NCBI GenBank assembly: GCA_947494335.1
Contig: CANLUT010000004.1
Span: 124,001-188,000 of the forward strand
DNA: 64,000 nt
From: Oligoflexales bacterium
GTDB taxonomy: Bacteria; Bdellovibrionota_B; Oligoflexia; Oligoflexales; RGVZ01
Reading direction: 5' to 3'
Position numbers and translations under genes: made by a program
Part shown: piece after piece, positions 26,931-36,875 of the stretch
How the letters are laid out: every line of letters begins with the position of its first letter
Position numbering within the stretch: position 1 is the first letter of the stretch
Notes under the pieces: model-generated
Databases searched by the model: none
What the model was told of the DNA's origin: nothing
Seen by the model: only the letters and a program-made list of their open reading frames with translations

Positions 26931-29900
26931 ATGTCTACGACAGAACACCGCGGCAGCGTTTTAGCGTCTCCTGAAGCAAAAGAACTCCAAGAGTACAAAC
27001 CCAAAAATAAAATCCGTTTCGTCACGGCGACCGCACTTTTTGATGGCCATGATGCGTCTATCAATATCATGCGTCGGCTTTTGCAGGCACGCGGAGCCGA
27101 GGTCATTCATTTAGGCCACAATCGATCTGCGAAAGACATCGTACTCGCCGCCCTTCAGGAAGATGCACAAGGTATTGCGATCTCCAGCTACCAGGGCGGG
27201 CACATGGAGTTTTTCAAGTACATTCGACAATTGCTAGATGAAGCCGGTGCGAAAGACGTAAAAATATTTGGCGGCGGCGGCGGCGTTATCACAGTCAAAG
27301 AAATTTCTGAACTACACCAATCAGGAATCACCCGTATTTATAGTCCTGAGGATGGAGCAAAACTGGGCCTCGACGGCATGATAGGTCACATGCTGAGAGA
27401 AACGGATTTTGCGAACAAAGCGTGGAACAATCGCGATAAATCCTCAGATCAATGGGTCCGTCTAAGTCGTGCTCTGACACTTCTAGAAAACGGAACCAGC
27501 AAAATTGAAGAGCTGACTAAAGCACTTGAACCAGTCAAACATCACAAATCAAAAATTCCAGTTATTGGTATTACAGGAACTGGTGGAGCGGGTAAGAGTT
27601 CCATTACAGACGAATTGATTTCGCGTTTTCTTTGGGACAACCCCAATATAAAAATTGGACTGATATGCATCGATCCTAGCAAAAAGGCGACCGGTGGAGC
27701 CCTACTTGGTGACCGCATTCGCGTCAACACCGCCAGTGATGAGCGTGTATTTTTAAGAAGTTTTGCTACAAGACAGAGCGGCAAAGAGATCGCACATGCC
27801 ACCCAAGATGCTCTGGCCTTACTTAAGACAAGGGATTTCGACTTCCTTGTAGTGGAAACAAGCGGTATCGGTCAGGGTGACACAGGGATTCTCGACGTCA
27901 GCGACGTCAGCCTCTATGTGATGACTTGCGAATTTGGTGCGCAAACACAGCTAGAAAAAATCGACATGCTCGACTTTGCAGATCTCATCGCCATTAACAA
28001 ATTCGAGCGTCGGCAAGCGCCTGACGCTCTGCGAGATGTGCGCACCCAACTTCGACGTACACGCTTCAAAGGCCAACGCGTTGACGATGCCCAGTATCCG
28101 GTTTTTGGCACCATTGCGAGTCGTTTCAATGACGACGGAACAAACGGGCTCTATAAAGCCCTTTGTGAAAAGATGAATGAAAAACTCGGTGAGCAACGAT
28201 TTCAACCGTCGTCCTCGCGCAAATATGCTCTTGAATCTACAAATCGAGGCGCTCTAATTCCTGGGGAGCGGATCAACTACTTATCCGACATTTCGCGCGC
28301 TGTACGTAGCTACCATGCGACACGTCGAACATGGGTGGAGATGATTCGCAAAGCCGAGTCGTTGGAGCGCTCCGCGGCTCACATGCTTGATTGTGGTCAT
28401 AAAGACGTAGCAACTTCACTTTCATTTGAGGCTGACAAAACCTGGAAACTCCTACCAGCATCGCTGCGGGACACGCTAAATGACTGGCCTGACATGTTCA
28501 AGAAATACAACAACGACGAGTTCATATACCAAGTGCGAGGCAAGGATATTTGTGTGAAGTCTTCTTTCACGACACTTTCCCAGCTAACATTTCCCAAGGT
28601 CGCGCTTCCGCGCTTAGGAAGCAAAGCTGAGATCGCCGACTATCTTCTGCGTGAAAATGTCCCTGGAAGCTTCCCTTATACAGGGGGCGTTTACCCATTC
28701 CGCCGCACTGAAGAAGATCCCAAGCGCCAATTTGCGGGCGAAGGTGGCCCTGCTCGCACCAACAAGCGTTTTCATTATCTGTCGCGAAATGACCAAGCAA
28801 AACGTCTATCTACGGCATTTGACTCCGTAACTCTATATGGCGCCGAGCCTGATCGCCGCCCTGATATCTACGGTAAGATAGGTGAATCTGGCGTTTCAAT
28901 TGCCACGCTTGATGACATGAAAGTTCTCTACAGCGGCTTCGATCTATGTTCGCCAATGACGTCTGTGTCCATGACAATTAACGGACCCGCGCCAATTATC
29001 TTGGCGATGTTTCTGAACACCGCTGTCGATCAACAGATTGATGACTTTAAGTCAAAGCACAATCGTGCCCCAAATCCAGATGAGCACCGCTCCATCTATG
29101 ATAAGACCCTGCAAACAGTCCGCGGCACGGTACAAGCTGACATCCTCAAGGAAGATCAGGCGCAAAACACCTGCATCTTCTCCACTGAGTTTGCTCTTAA
29201 GCTTATGGGTGACATTCAAGAGTACTTCATTGAAAAATCGGTGCGCAATTACTACTCCGTCTCGATTTCTGGCTATCACATTGCCGAGGCGGGAGCGAAT
29301 CCTATAAGTCAGCTGGCATTCACTCTGGCCAATGGATTCACATATGTGGAGTATTACCTGGCTCGTGGGATGAAGATTGATGACTTCGCTCCCAACTTGA
29401 GTTTCTTCTTCTCTAACGGTGTCGACGCCGAATACGCAGTCATTGGGCGCGTTGCCCGAAGAATTTGGTCTATTGCAATGCGCGATCTCTATAAGGCCAG
29501 CGAACGCAGCCAAATGCTGAAATATCATATACAGACATCAGGCCGGTCGTTGCACGCCATGGAGATTGATTTCAACGATATCCGGACAACGCTTCAAGCC
29601 TTATTAGCTCTTTACGATAACTGTAACTCACTCCACACCAACGCGTATGATGAGGCCATCACAACACCAACAGAGGAAAGCGTACGACGCGCGATGGCGA
29701 TCCAAATGATCATCAACAAGGAGTTTGGACCAAACAAGTGTGAAAACGTGAATCAGGGCAGCTACATCCTTGAACTACTCACAGATGCCGTGGAGGAAGC
29801 GGTATTACAGGAGTTTGACCGGCTATCGTCCCGAGGCGGAGTGTTGGGGTCTATGGAAACACAGTACCAACGAAGCAAGATTCAAGAAGAAAGCCTCTAC

Positions 29901-30230
29901 TACGAACACTTGAAACACACGGGAGAGCTCCCCATCATTGGTGTCAATACCTACCTGAACCCCAAAGTTATCTCTGGGGAGTACGAGCGACCTGAAATTG
30001 AACTAGCACGTGCAAGCTACGATGAAAAAGACGATCAATTGAAGCGTCTCCAGGCATTTAAGGATCAAGCCAAAGCGTCCAAAGAAAAGGCGCTACAAGG
30101 GCTTGCAAATGCGGTTCTGGAGAATCGTAATATTTTTGCCGAGCTCATGCACACCGTGCGCTTTGCAAGCCTTGGTGAAATCTCTGACCTTCTCTACAGG
30201 GTCGGCGGTCGTTACCGAAGGTCCATGTAA
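26931..30230 (+). CDS. icmF: Fused isobutyryl-CoA mutase IcmF (adenosylcobalamin-dependent)
   Basis: 1099 residues, the full IcmF size. It interconverts isobutyryl-CoA and n-butyryl-CoA with coenzyme B12. Domain order: B12-binding domain (about 22-155; [13 protein letters not shown] supplies the axial His), MeaB-like G-protein chaperone with Walker [10 protein letters not shown] at 216-224, a linker, and the acyl-CoA mutase barrel (about 550-1099; [23 protein letters not shown]). The GTPase loads and protects the cofactor. Some IcmF enzymes also act on pivalyl-CoA, which cannot be excluded. GAAGAAAA precedes the ATG. ogt follows after 13 bases. The enzyme implies branched-chain acyl-CoA metabolism and access to B12. 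Confidence 0.97.
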   Translation: MSTTEHRGSVLASPEAKELQEYKPKNKIRFVTATALFDGHDASINIMRRLLQARGAEVIHLGHNRSAKDIVLAALQEDAQGIAISSYQGGHMEFFKYIRQLLDEAGAKDVKIFGGGGGVITVKEISELHQSGITRIYSPEDGAKLGLDGMIGHMLRETDFANKAWNNRDKSSDQWVRLSRALTLLENGTSKIEELTKALEPVKHHKSKIPVIGITGTGGAGKSSITDELISRFLWDNPNIKIGLICIDPSKKATGGALLGDRIRVNTASDERVFLRSFATRQSGKEIAHATQDALALLKTRDFDFLVVETSGIGQGDTGILDVSDVSLYVMTCEFGAQTQLEKIDMLDFADLIAINKFERRQAPDALRDVRTQLRRTRFKGQRVDDAQYPVFGTIASRFNDDGTNGLYKALCEKMNEKLGEQRFQPSSSRKYALESTNRGALIPGERINYLSDISRAVRSYHATRRTWVEMIRKAESLERSAAHMLDCGHKDVATSLSFEADKTWKLLPASLRDTLNDWPDMFKKYNNDEFIYQVRGKDICVKSSFTTLSQLTFPKVALPRLGSKAEIADYLLRENVPGSFPYTGGVYPFRRTEEDPKRQFAGEGGPARTNKRFHYLSRNDQAKRLSTAFDSVTLYGAEPDRRPDIYGKIGESGVSIATLDDMKVLYSGFDLCSPMTSVSMTINGPAPIILAMFLNTAVDQQIDDFKSKHNRAPNPDEHRSIYDKTLQTVRGTVQADILKEDQAQNTCIFSTEFALKLMGDIQEYFIEKSVRNYYSVSISGYHIAEAGANPISQLAFTLANGFTYVEYYLARGMKIDDFAPNLSFFFSNGVDAEYAVIGRVARRIWSIAMRDLYKASERSQMLKYHIQTSGRSLHAMEIDFNDIRTTLQALLALYDNCNSLHTNAYDEAITTPTEESVRRAMAIQMIINKEFGPNKCENVNQGSYILELLTDAVEEAVLQEFDRLSSRGGVLGSMETQYQRSKIQEESLYYEHLKHTGELPIIGVNTYLNPKVISGEYERPEIELARASYDEKDDQLKRLQAFKDQAKASKEKALQGLANAVLENRNIFAELMHTVRFASLGEISDLLYRVGGRYRRSM

Positions 30231-30243
30231 GGAATGTCCGCCC

Positions 30244-30777
30244 ATGTTTGAACGCTCTATACTTCAGCATTGGACCCCGATTGGCTGGCTAACTCTTCGC
30301 GCCAACCATGCGGGTCTAACCGATGTCGAGTTTGGAAAAACAGCGTGCAACTTTGGTGATTCTGGAATTTTGCAAAGAACATGTGGACAGCTTGACGAAT
30401 ACTTTCTTGGAAAGCGTACTAGTTTCGATGTACCAGTTTTTTTAACTGGGACCTCATTCCAAAAAACGGTTTGGATGGCGTTGAAAAAAATACCGTGCGG
30501 CGCACTTCCGTCTTATAGTGATCTGGCAGCTTCCATAGGCCGCCCGAGTGCTGTCCGCGCAGTCGGTATGGCTCTCAATAAAAACCCCATACCGATCATT
30601 ATTCCCTGTCACCGGGTCATCGGTCGCGACGGCAGTCTTACGGGTTATGCTGGTGGTCTTGAAATCAAACGAAAGCTCATTGACTTGGAATTAAGAGCAG
30701 ATCGACGTCAATCTTCGCTTGCGGGAGGTCTCGATCTTGGGATCACCGGAGATCTCCGAGCGGTGTCAGACCAATAA
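30244..30777 (+). CDS. ogt: Methylated-DNA-protein cysteine methyltransferase
   Basis: 177 residues. Suicide repair protein that takes the alkyl group from O6-alkylguanine. Core: TSFQKTVWMALKKIP, then YSDLAASIGRPSAVRAVG (helix-turn-helix with the Arg finger) and the active-site PCHRVIG with C122. Start chosen at ATG 30244 because the frame upstream of it lies inside icmF; AAGGA precedes it by about 12 bases. Transcribed with icmF. Its 3' end overlaps the end of the convergent aroB gene by 12 bases. Confidence 0.95.
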   Translation: MFERSILQHWTPIGWLTLRANHAGLTDVEFGKTACNFGDSGILQRTCGQLDEYFLGKRTSFDVPVFLTGTSFQKTVWMALKKIPCGALPSYSDLAASIGRPSAVRAVGMALNKNPIPIIIPCHRVIGRDGSLTGYAGGLEIKRKLIDLELRADRRQSSLAGGLDLGITGDLRAVSDQ

Positions 30778-32121
30778 AAGAAAGCTTTCACGGATTTGCT
30801 TCAATGCCAGATCCATTGGAATTTTCACAAGCCACCCTCCGTCTTCGCTGCGTGCCGGATGCCCCCAGTCTGATAATAAGACGAGACCAACGTAATTGGA
30901 TCCAAATAAATTTTTCTTGTCCGAAACGAGTAGCATTGAAAACTCATCGTCCGATATTCCAGCAATCAGATTCAAAATATCCCGATCGGGAATTAGATTT
31001 GCCTCTATTAGATCTTTTGTATATTGCCCAGCATCAAAACCATAGATCTCACTGGAAACACGCAGGGCGTGAAACATGCCAAGTGCTACACAGGCTCCAT
31101 GAGACACTCGCAATCGACGTCGATTCAGCATTGTTTCCACAGCATGCCCGAGCGTGTGTCCAAAATTCAAAACTGCTCGCTCACCGGCTTCAAAAGGGTC
31201 TCGCGCAACCACGTTCGCTTTAATCTCTAGCACTGAGGGGATTAACCCACGAATATCCTGCCATCGAACGGAGCGCGAAATGGCGATTAGACTGTTCCAA
31301 AGCATATGATCTCCCGCCAAAGCCGCGTGCTTCAATGCCTCAACCATGCCGCTCTTGATCTCGGTCAGCGGAAGGGTGTCCAGCCAGCGGGTGCAGAGAT
31401 TTACGTTACTTGGGGGATTAAAAAGTCCAACCTGATTTTTACCCCATTGTTCAAAATTCACCCCCACCTTGCCACCAATTGAGCTGTCTACCATGGAAAG
31501 CAGTGTTGTCGGAACAAATCGACAGGGTAGGCCGAGAAGGCCACTGGCGAATCCGACAACATCACCGGCAACGCCGCCACCCACCACAACAATATTCTTA
31601 GGAGATTTCCCCTGACGTCGCACAATATCCATGATGTCAGTGACAGCCGTCAGGTCTTTTCGTTCCTCATCAAAATCGACCACGTTTAATCCATTTGGGA
31701 TCTGGTTCCACCAAAAGTCCGACACCCGACGATCAACAATGACCAAATCACGACTGCTAGAAAATGCGAACGTTGACATCAAATCATCGAAAAATTGAAT
31801 TTCATAGGTGCTCGCTGTAGAGACATCATCAACACCAAGGACGCGAACACCCCGCTTATAAACTTTTGCAGCGGCAAGAAGTGGCTTGTGTAAATAAGGA
31901 TCGATATTCGAAATATCCCACGCAACATCACGTGATAATCCGTTGGCGAATGCAAAGCGTAAAATTCCAATTACGGACTCATAACCAAAAAGGCGCGTTG
32001 AAAGGACTTTTTCACCAGGATCCGAGTCAACAATCAGGCTTTGGTTCCAGACAAAATTTCTTTTCTCTGAACCAGGGCCACTCATTTTCGGAACTTCGAT
32101 GGTCAATTGTCGATTTGGCAA
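30766..32121 (-). CDS. aroB: 3-dehydroquinate synthase with N-terminal extension
   Basis: About 451 residues; typical AroB has about 360. AroB makes 3-dehydroquinate, the first ring of the shikimate pathway, using NAD and zinc. The catalytic part has VVGGGVAGDVVGFASG, PTTLLSMVDSSIGGKVGVN, MVEALKH and FGHTLGHAVE (zinc ligands). An extra segment of roughly 90 residues at the N-terminus, with no recognised fold, precedes the Rossmann domain. The start TTG 32121 is preferred since AAGGAG precedes it by 6 bases; TTG 32148 and ATG 32085 are alternatives. A strong extended -10 lies upstream at 32175-32183. Converges on ogt. Confidence 0.9.
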   Translation of the reverse strand: MPNRQLTIEVPKMSGPGSEKRNFVWNQSLIVDSDPGEKVLSTRLFGYESVIGILRFAFANGLSRDVAWDISNIDPYLHKPLLAAAKVYKRGVRVLGVDDVSTASTYEIQFFDDLMSTFAFSSSRDLVIVDRRVSDFWWNQIPNGLNVVDFDEERKDLTAVTDIMDIVRRQGKSPKNIVVVGGGVAGDVVGFASGLLGLPCRFVPTTLLSMVDSSIGGKVGVNFEQWGKNQVGLFNPPSNVNLCTRWLDTLPLTEIKSGMVEALKHAALAGDHMLWNSLIAISRSVRWQDIRGLIPSVLEIKANVVARDPFEAGERAVLNFGHTLGHAVETMLNRRRLRVSHGACVALGMFHALRVSSEIYGFDAGQYTKDLIEANLIPDRDILNLIAGISDDEFSMLLVSDKKNLFGSNYVGLVLLSDWGHPARSEDGGWLVKIPMDLALKQIRESFLLLV

Positions 32122-32174
32122 ACCAGGCTCCTTTTGCCTGTAAATCAAGAGGCTTTGGATAATAGTCCAATTCC

Positions 32175-32183
32175 ATTATAGCA
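32175..32183 (-). promoter_or_regulatory. Extended -10 promoter of aroB
   Basis: On the minus strand TGCTATAAT, a perfect TATAAT with the upstream TGn extension, about 55 bases before the chosen aroB start. Confidence 0.6.
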
Positions 32184-32276
32184 CACTGAATTTAAGAGTC
32201 AGGGACAACTTCCGAAACCACTCTGTCACTATAGTTAATCCGGGGCCAGGATGGCTCCGCAGAAAAGGACTCAAGG

Positions 32277-32786
32277 ATGAGTTTGAAGCCTAAAATGTCA
32301 GGTCCTACGGGAAAACACTTCCGTAAGCAGCTCGACAATATTACGCGCCGCAAACTCAATGAAAATAAAGTCGTCTCCCTCTCTGAATACCGTGACATCA
32401 GAAAATCCAAGAGCAAGAAAACCGTGCTCGTCGTTGATGACGAAGAAATCATGAGAAATGCGTTAAAGCGCGTTCTTGAAGGAGAACATTATAACGTGCT
32501 ACTTGCCGAAGACGGCTATGCACTCAGCCACTTTCTGGAGACGACGATTCTTGACGTGATCCTTCTCGATGTGAATCTTCCCTGGGTCGACGGCTTTGAG
32601 CTTGTCCATTTGATTAAGAGTCACAGCGTTCTGAAAGACGTACCTGTCATCATGGTTTCAGGCCGCAAATCTACCGAGGACATTCAAAGGGCGATGGCTT
32701 TAGGCGCTAATGACTTTATCGCTAAGCCGTTTGACGTGGATTTCCTCCTAAATTCGATCCGCAAGAACCTGCAAAGCGCCGGTTAA
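32277..32786 (+). CDS. Single-domain response regulator with N-terminal extension
   Basis: 169 residues. Residues 48-165 are a receiver domain: acidic pair D54-D55 in VVDDEE, phosphoacceptor D98 in LLDVNLP, Ser in VSGR (S128) and Lys in AKPFD (K150). The first 47 residues are basic and probably helical, with no recognised output domain. No histidine kinase is adjacent, so it is an orphan regulator. It could act by protein-protein contact, as CheY-type regulators do. ATG 32295 is an alternative start. Followed by tRNA-Asn with its own promoter. Confidence 0.88.
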   Translation: MSLKPKMSGPTGKHFRKQLDNITRRKLNENKVVSLSEYRDIRKSKSKKTVLVVDDEEIMRNALKRVLEGEHYNVLLAEDGYALSHFLETTILDVILLDVNLPWVDGFELVHLIKSHSVLKDVPVIMVSGRKSTEDIQRAMALGANDFIAKPFDVDFLLNSIRKNLQSAG

Positions 32787-32844
32787 AATTCTGTAATATA
32801 TTAATATAAATGATCTTTTCCACACATCGCCCACCAAAAAGTCA

Positions 32845-32874
32845 TTGACACCTCATCATCTGATCAGGTATTCC
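32845..32874 (+). promoter_or_regulatory. Promoter of tRNA-Asn
   Basis: TTGACA at 32845-32850, a perfect -35, 18-base spacer and TATTCC at 32869-32874, with the tRNA starting 19 bases later. Confidence 0.65.
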
Positions 32875-32892
32875 ATCTAGTCTACCAACTTT

Positions 32893-32968
<76 letters not shown>

Positions 32969-32977
32969 TAAAACATA

Positions 32978-33007
32978 AAGCCTGCGCCAATCAGCGCAGG
33001 CTTTTTT
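32978..33007 (+). terminator. Rho-independent terminator of tRNA-Asn
   Basis: AAGCCTGCGC / GCGCAGGCTT perfect stem, loop CAATCA, then a T run. Confidence 0.92.
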
Positions 33008-33039
33008 GTTGTTGATTAACCGATAGCCGAACCAGTCCC

Positions 33040-34494
33040 CTAAAATCCTCGCGAAGTGACGGACAGCGTCAATTCAAATCCCCACTTAACAGGGGTGCGC
33101 TTCTGTAATAGAGCGTGTTTCGGCTCTTGAGCATAGATATAGTAGGGACCAAAGCCCCATTGGACGCCGTGTTTCGGACCACGCAGAACGTGGATACGTG
33201 GCCGTACGAAAAACGATCCATCCGATTCATCGTAGGTTGGTTTCGTCGTAGATGTTTCTTCATCCTCCTCAGCATCTGGATCCTGATTAGCGTTCGACTG
33301 CGCCTGACGCGCTGCCTCCACATCCCTTATTCTGTATCCCAAAGCCCCAAATGTCGCTCCGGTTAACAGTCGAGTCTGATCGGAAAGCTCCCATTGTAAA
33401 TCTGTCGACATCCCGATTCCAAAAGAGGAGATATCGTAATACTTTTTGTTGTAAAGAAAGCGCGGTGAATTTAGATCAGTATAAAAGTCGAAGCCCAGCC
33501 GGTAAAAGTTATAAATCATCGACGAAAAATTGAGATGAAAACGGGCAACTGGAACTTTACCGAGTTCAGAACCACTCAATCCCAACTCAAGCCGATGATT
33601 TGTGAAATTCTCGTACTCAATCAGATTTGCTTCCGAGGGGTTTAGAGGAAGTGACAGTGCAAAGTTATCGAATGTACTCGAGAATGATGTTTCTCGGGCA
33701 GGAAACTCCGGAAATCTCGTTTTATGCTGCGCCAATTCATAATCAAAGCTGGTTGGATTTACGAAATCAAAGGCATCAGGCATGCTTAGCGGGATATCTC
33801 GATCCTTTTTGGGAATTTTCTTAAACCCCCAGTCAGGTCTTTTCAATCGAATAATATTCATATTCGACGGTGAAGCAACCTTCTCACCAATCCAAACAGT
33901 CCTCTCTTCTTTTGCGTCCCATAGCGCCAACTTGATCGTCATGACTCGTGATGCCGTATAAACTTTTTCTACGTAGTGTTTTTTAAGAGGCATATTGTAT
34001 TGATAGCCATATCGCACTGATTCGCCAGCAAAGACGAAAAAAAACAGAAATCTGATGTCCTGGTTTGAATCCCGAATTCGCTTCACGTCAGAGGGTTCGA
34101 GTGGCTCCTTCTTAAGAACCCTTTCAGCGATTGCATCAAGATTTTCAATCGTGCTTATTTTCTCGAATGCACCGCCAGCGCCGAAAACACGAATATCTTT
34201 TCGTCTTTTAAAGAAGACCTGCTTAAATTTCTCCGGATAAGCGAGATTTTGTTCCTTAGAGAAAGGCGTCACTGTGTCTTCACGCCCCTCCGGAAACTTA
34301 ACATCACCTCTTAAATCCAAAAGGGGCGTCATCAGAATTTGATCACGTTTCAGGGAATTCCAATCAAAGTCGCTGGCAGAATCGACTTCAGCCAAATTAG
34401 CAGACACGCAAGACGTTAGAAATAGTGTCACAGCAACAGCCAAAAAAAACCTGAGACTGCAATGAATTTGCTTATTAACATTTACGTCGATCAT
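33040..34494 (-). CDS. Lipoprotein with barrel-like C-terminus, unrecognised
   Basis: 484 residues. Residues 8-29 form a lipoprotein signal with lipobox FLTSC. The N-terminal half (about 40-240) has an alpha/beta character (MTPLLDLRG, DIRFLFFFVFAGES, TASRVMTIKLALWDAKEERTV), resembling the lipoprotein families that sense or assemble at the outer membrane, but I cannot assign it. The C-terminal half is strand-rich with alternating aromatic residues, contains an acidic disordered insert (DPDAEEDEE) and ends SRGF, as an outer-membrane barrel would. A lipid-anchored protein with such an end is unusual. Gene stands between the tRNA terminator and a response-regulator gene 21 bases upstream, so the two may be one transcript. 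Confidence 0.55.
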   Translation of the reverse strand: MIDVNVNKQIHCSLRFFLAVAVTLFLTSCVSANLAEVDSASDFDWNSLKRDQILMTPLLDLRGDVKFPEGREDTVTPFSKEQNLAYPEKFKQVFFKRRKDIRVFGAGGAFEKISTIENLDAIAERVLKKEPLEPSDVKRIRDSNQDIRFLFFFVFAGESVRYGYQYNMPLKKHYVEKVYTASRVMTIKLALWDAKEERTVWIGEKVASPSNMNIIRLKRPDWGFKKIPKKDRDIPLSMPDAFDFVNPTSFDYELAQHKTRFPEFPARETSFSSTFDNFALSLPLNPSEANLIEYENFTNHRLELGLSGSELGKVPVARFHLNFSSMIYNFYRLGFDFYTDLNSPRFLYNKKYYDISSFGIGMSTDLQWELSDQTRLLTGATFGALGYRIRDVEAARQAQSNANQDPDAEEDEETSTTKPTYDESDGSFFVRPRIHVLRGPKHGVQWGFGPYYIYAQEPKHALLQKRTPVKWGFELTLSVTSRGF

Positions 34495-34515
34495 GCGCAG
34501 GATTCACCGATATAT

Positions 34516-35172
34516 CTATTTGTTTTTGGGTCTCTTTGGAATCGTAACATTTATTCCAGGTTCCGAAAATATAGCCGTCGCGCGAGCAACGGCTCGACCA
34601 AGATCACTCAAGGACTTGGCTCGCATTTTTGAGAGAATATGAACTCGGTGATTATCCACGGTGCGCGCGGAGATCTGTAAAATATTCCCGATGGATCGGC
34701 TTGACTGACCTTCTATAATCATGCCGAGAATTTCCCGTTCTCTCGATGTCAGAGTCTGCATATCAGACCACACCTGAACATCTGCTGTATGGCGTTCCGA
34801 AACCTCTAGGGCCCATCCAAGAGCCTCCTCGATCTTTGCCAACAAAACATCTGGCTCAATCGGCTTTTCTAAAACGTCGAAAGCCCCGGTCTTCATGACT
34901 TTTACCGTCAGACTAACGTCTGCATAGCCAGTCAATAGAATTGCTGGATAAATAGGCAGCCATTTTGCAATCGACTCTAAAGCTTGAAGTCCCGATAGCT
35001 CTGGCATGCGTTCATCCATGACGATGCAGCCGCGTTGCTCCGGTTCGAATACAGACAAAAAATGGATTGCGGACGGCGACACCACCACACGATAGCCCTT
35101 GGTCTGCAAATATTTTGCAAACATCCGGCTCGTGGCCTCCTCATCGTCTACGATGTAAATCGTCGGAATCAA
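34516..35172 (-). CDS. FixJ/NarL-type response regulator (REC + LuxR HTH)
   Basis: About 218 residues. Receiver domain 1-120: VDDEE acid pocket, phosphoacceptor D53 in CIVMDERMP, LLTGYAD and LEKPIEP. C-terminal LuxR-type helix-turn-helix from LTSREREIL to ARTVDNHRVHILSKM. The style MDERMP and TGYADV is that of the FixJ family. Start TTG 35172 (GAGG six bases upstream) gives the standard REC beginning; the frame reaches back to 35214. No kinase beside it. It is divergent from sixA, a phosphohistidine phosphatase gene, and lies just upstream of the lipoprotein gene at 33040-34494, a plausible target. Confidence 0.92.
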   Translation of the reverse strand: MIPTIYIVDDEEATSRMFAKYLQTKGYRVVVSPSAIHFLSVFEPEQRGCIVMDERMPELSGLQALESIAKWLPIYPAILLTGYADVSLTVKVMKTGAFDVLEKPIEPDVLLAKIEEALGWALEVSERHTADVQVWSDMQTLTSREREILGMIIEGQSSRSIGNILQISARTVDNHRVHILSKMRAKSLSDLGRAVARATAIFSEPGINVTIPKRPKNK

Positions 35173-35261
35173 CGAGTGCCTCAACTTAAGTGTGGTCACA
35201 AAAAGAGATAACACCCTATTTTAGCACAACTTCTTAGCCCGAGCTTGGCTCTTCGGTATAT

Positions 35262-35290
35262 TTACTGACACTGGGCTGAACGGGTATACT
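35262..35290 (+). promoter_or_regulatory. Possible promoter of sixA
   Basis: TATACT at 35285-35290 with TTACTG 17 bases upstream (35262-35267), about 50 bases before the sixA start. Confidence 0.45.
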
Positions 35291-35341
35291 AAATCCTCAA
35301 AATAACTGTCGTGAAACCGTCTTTTTTGGACAATTTTTTAA

Positions 35342-35824
35342 ATGAAGCATCTGACACTTGTATTAGTTCGACACGCTGAGGCGTCCACACTGGCTGAGTC
35401 CGACCATGCTCGTCCACTGACGCCCTTTGGCCGATCTCAAGCGGCATCCATCGGACCGTCTTTGACAACAATTATTGGGTCCTGTGATATTGCCATCGTC
35501 AGCTCTGCGATCCGCGCCAAAGAAACTTTGGAGCAAATTTCAAAAACTCTACCTATACACAAAACCGAGATTGATCCGAGCCTCTACACCGCACATAGCG
35601 GCGTCGAATTTTCAAAAGTCATTCAATCTCATGCCTCTGAGACGACCCAGAAGATACTTGTCGTCGGTCACAATCCAGTGATCAGCGTGAGTGCAAATAT
35701 TTATTCAGGACAATCATTACACTTCGCAACCGGAGAATTTTTGGTTTTAAGCCAACCCGCCGACTCATGGGAACTTGCATTAGGTTTGGACGGTTGCTGG
35801 CAAGTATTAAACTCTTCGACGTAA
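35342..35824 (+). CDS. sixA: Phosphohistidine phosphatase SixA
   Basis: 160 residues, the size of SixA. Histidine-phosphatase superfamily: LVRHAEA with catalytic H11, RPLTPFGRSQA, then VSSAIRAKET and VVGHNP with the second His. SixA removes phosphate from His of HPt domains and of the nitrogen phosphotransfer protein. No HPt or PTS gene is present in the window. It starts at ATG 35342 and the esterase gene follows after 19 bases, probably in one transcript. Divergent from the FixJ-like regulator. Confidence 0.88.
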   Translation: MKHLTLVLVRHAEASTLAESDHARPLTPFGRSQAASIGPSLTTIIGSCDIAIVSSAIRAKETLEQISKTLPIHKTEIDPSLYTAHSGVEFSKVIQSHASETTQKILVVGHNPVISVSANIYSGQSLHFATGEFLVLSQPADSWELALGLDGCWQVLNSST

Positions 35825-35843
35825 TTATCAGGAAGAAAACAAC

Positions 35844-36875
35844 ATGACTGTGAATAGTTGGGATATCCCTCATGAATCTGGAGCAATTATCAGATATTTC
35901 ACTCTAAAAAGTGATGTTCTGGAACGCACATGTAAAGCTGGATTCAGTTCAAACCGAACTCACGCGGTTTACATCCCAAAAGCAGCGGATCCAGCCTCAC
36001 CATTACCTATCGTCTACCTCCTCGCCCCCTGGACAAGTGCGGGTCGGACCATGTTCAATTGGGAGCCGTTTCGCGAAGATTTACCAACGCGACTAGGCCG
36101 GTTAATCGATCAGAAGGTTATTCCCCCATGTATAGTGGTCTCTCCTGACTTATTTATAGATTATGGCGGAAGTCAGTTTATAAATAGCACGTGGATTGGA
36201 CATCACGCTGATCACGTTTTAGATGAGCTCATACCGTATGTTGAAAAAAATTTTCCGGTAAAAAAGGGATGGCGGCATCGAGCCGTGATGGGACGATCCT
36301 CAGGAGGATTTGGAGCATTAAGGTTTGCGCTGGACCGAGACTCCACATTTGCAGCGGTCGCTTGTCATGCAGGCGATATCGGATTTGAATGGACCTACAG
36401 GCGAAGCTTGATCGATATATGTACAGGACTCTATAAATACCAAGATCCCTTGATTTGGATGACTGAGCTAAAAAAGCAAAAAAAGATTTCTGGATTTGAC
36501 ACCCACATTCTTATGATGCTTGGAATGGCGGCTTTCTACAGTCCCAACCCAGGTCAGCCAGTCGGGTTTGACCTGCCAATCACACTGCGCAATGGGGAAA
36601 TTATCGAATCAGTCTGGGCAAGATGGCTTCAAAATGACCCCTTGGAAATCATCAACACGTCCAAGGCCCAAGACCGAATGGGAGCATTGAAATGTCTATT
36701 TCTCGACTGCGGAAATCGCGATCAGTACTTCCTGCATTTCGGAGCACGGCAATTTTCTGAAAAATTAAAAAAGGCCGGCATTAAACATAGCTATGCGGAA
36801 TTCGACGATAACCACAGCGGAACAAGCTATCGCTTCGACGACAGTCTGCCGCATGTACTGGCCGCTATATCGTAA
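35844..36875 (+). CDS. Putative esterase (esterase D/Fes-type alpha/beta hydrolase)
   Basis: 343 residues, no signal peptide, so cytoplasmic. Alpha/beta hydrolase of the putative-esterase family: THAVYIPKAA, PIVYLLAPW, VVSPDLFIDYGGSQF, then the nucleophile elbow GRSSGG and, near the C-terminus, DCGNRDQY (acid) and DDNHSG (His). Such enzymes hydrolyse acyl esters such as S-formylglutathione or ferric-siderophore esters; the substrate here is not evident. AGGAAG precedes the ATG. Follows sixA and ends 11 bases short of the convergent gltX stop. Confidence 0.8.
   Translation: MTVNSWDIPHESGAIIRYFTLKSDVLERTCKAGFSSNRTHAVYIPKAADPASPLPIVYLLAPWTSAGRTMFNWEPFREDLPTRLGRLIDQKVIPPCIVVSPDLFIDYGGSQFINSTWIGHHADHVLDELIPYVEKNFPVKKGWRHRAVMGRSSGGFGALRFALDRDSTFAAVACHAGDIGFEWTYRRSLIDICTGLYKYQDPLIWMTELKKQKKISGFDTHILMMLGMAAFYSPNPGQPVGFDLPITLRNGEIIESVWARWLQNDPLEIINTSKAQDRMGALKCLFLDCGNRDQYFLHFGARQFSEKLKKAGIKHSYAEFDDNHSGTSYRFDDSLPHVLAAIS

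Noticed and set aside
30103-30243. Upstream extension of the ogt frame into icmF
   Set aside because: It lies inside icmF in another frame; ogt homologues begin at the ATG at 30244.
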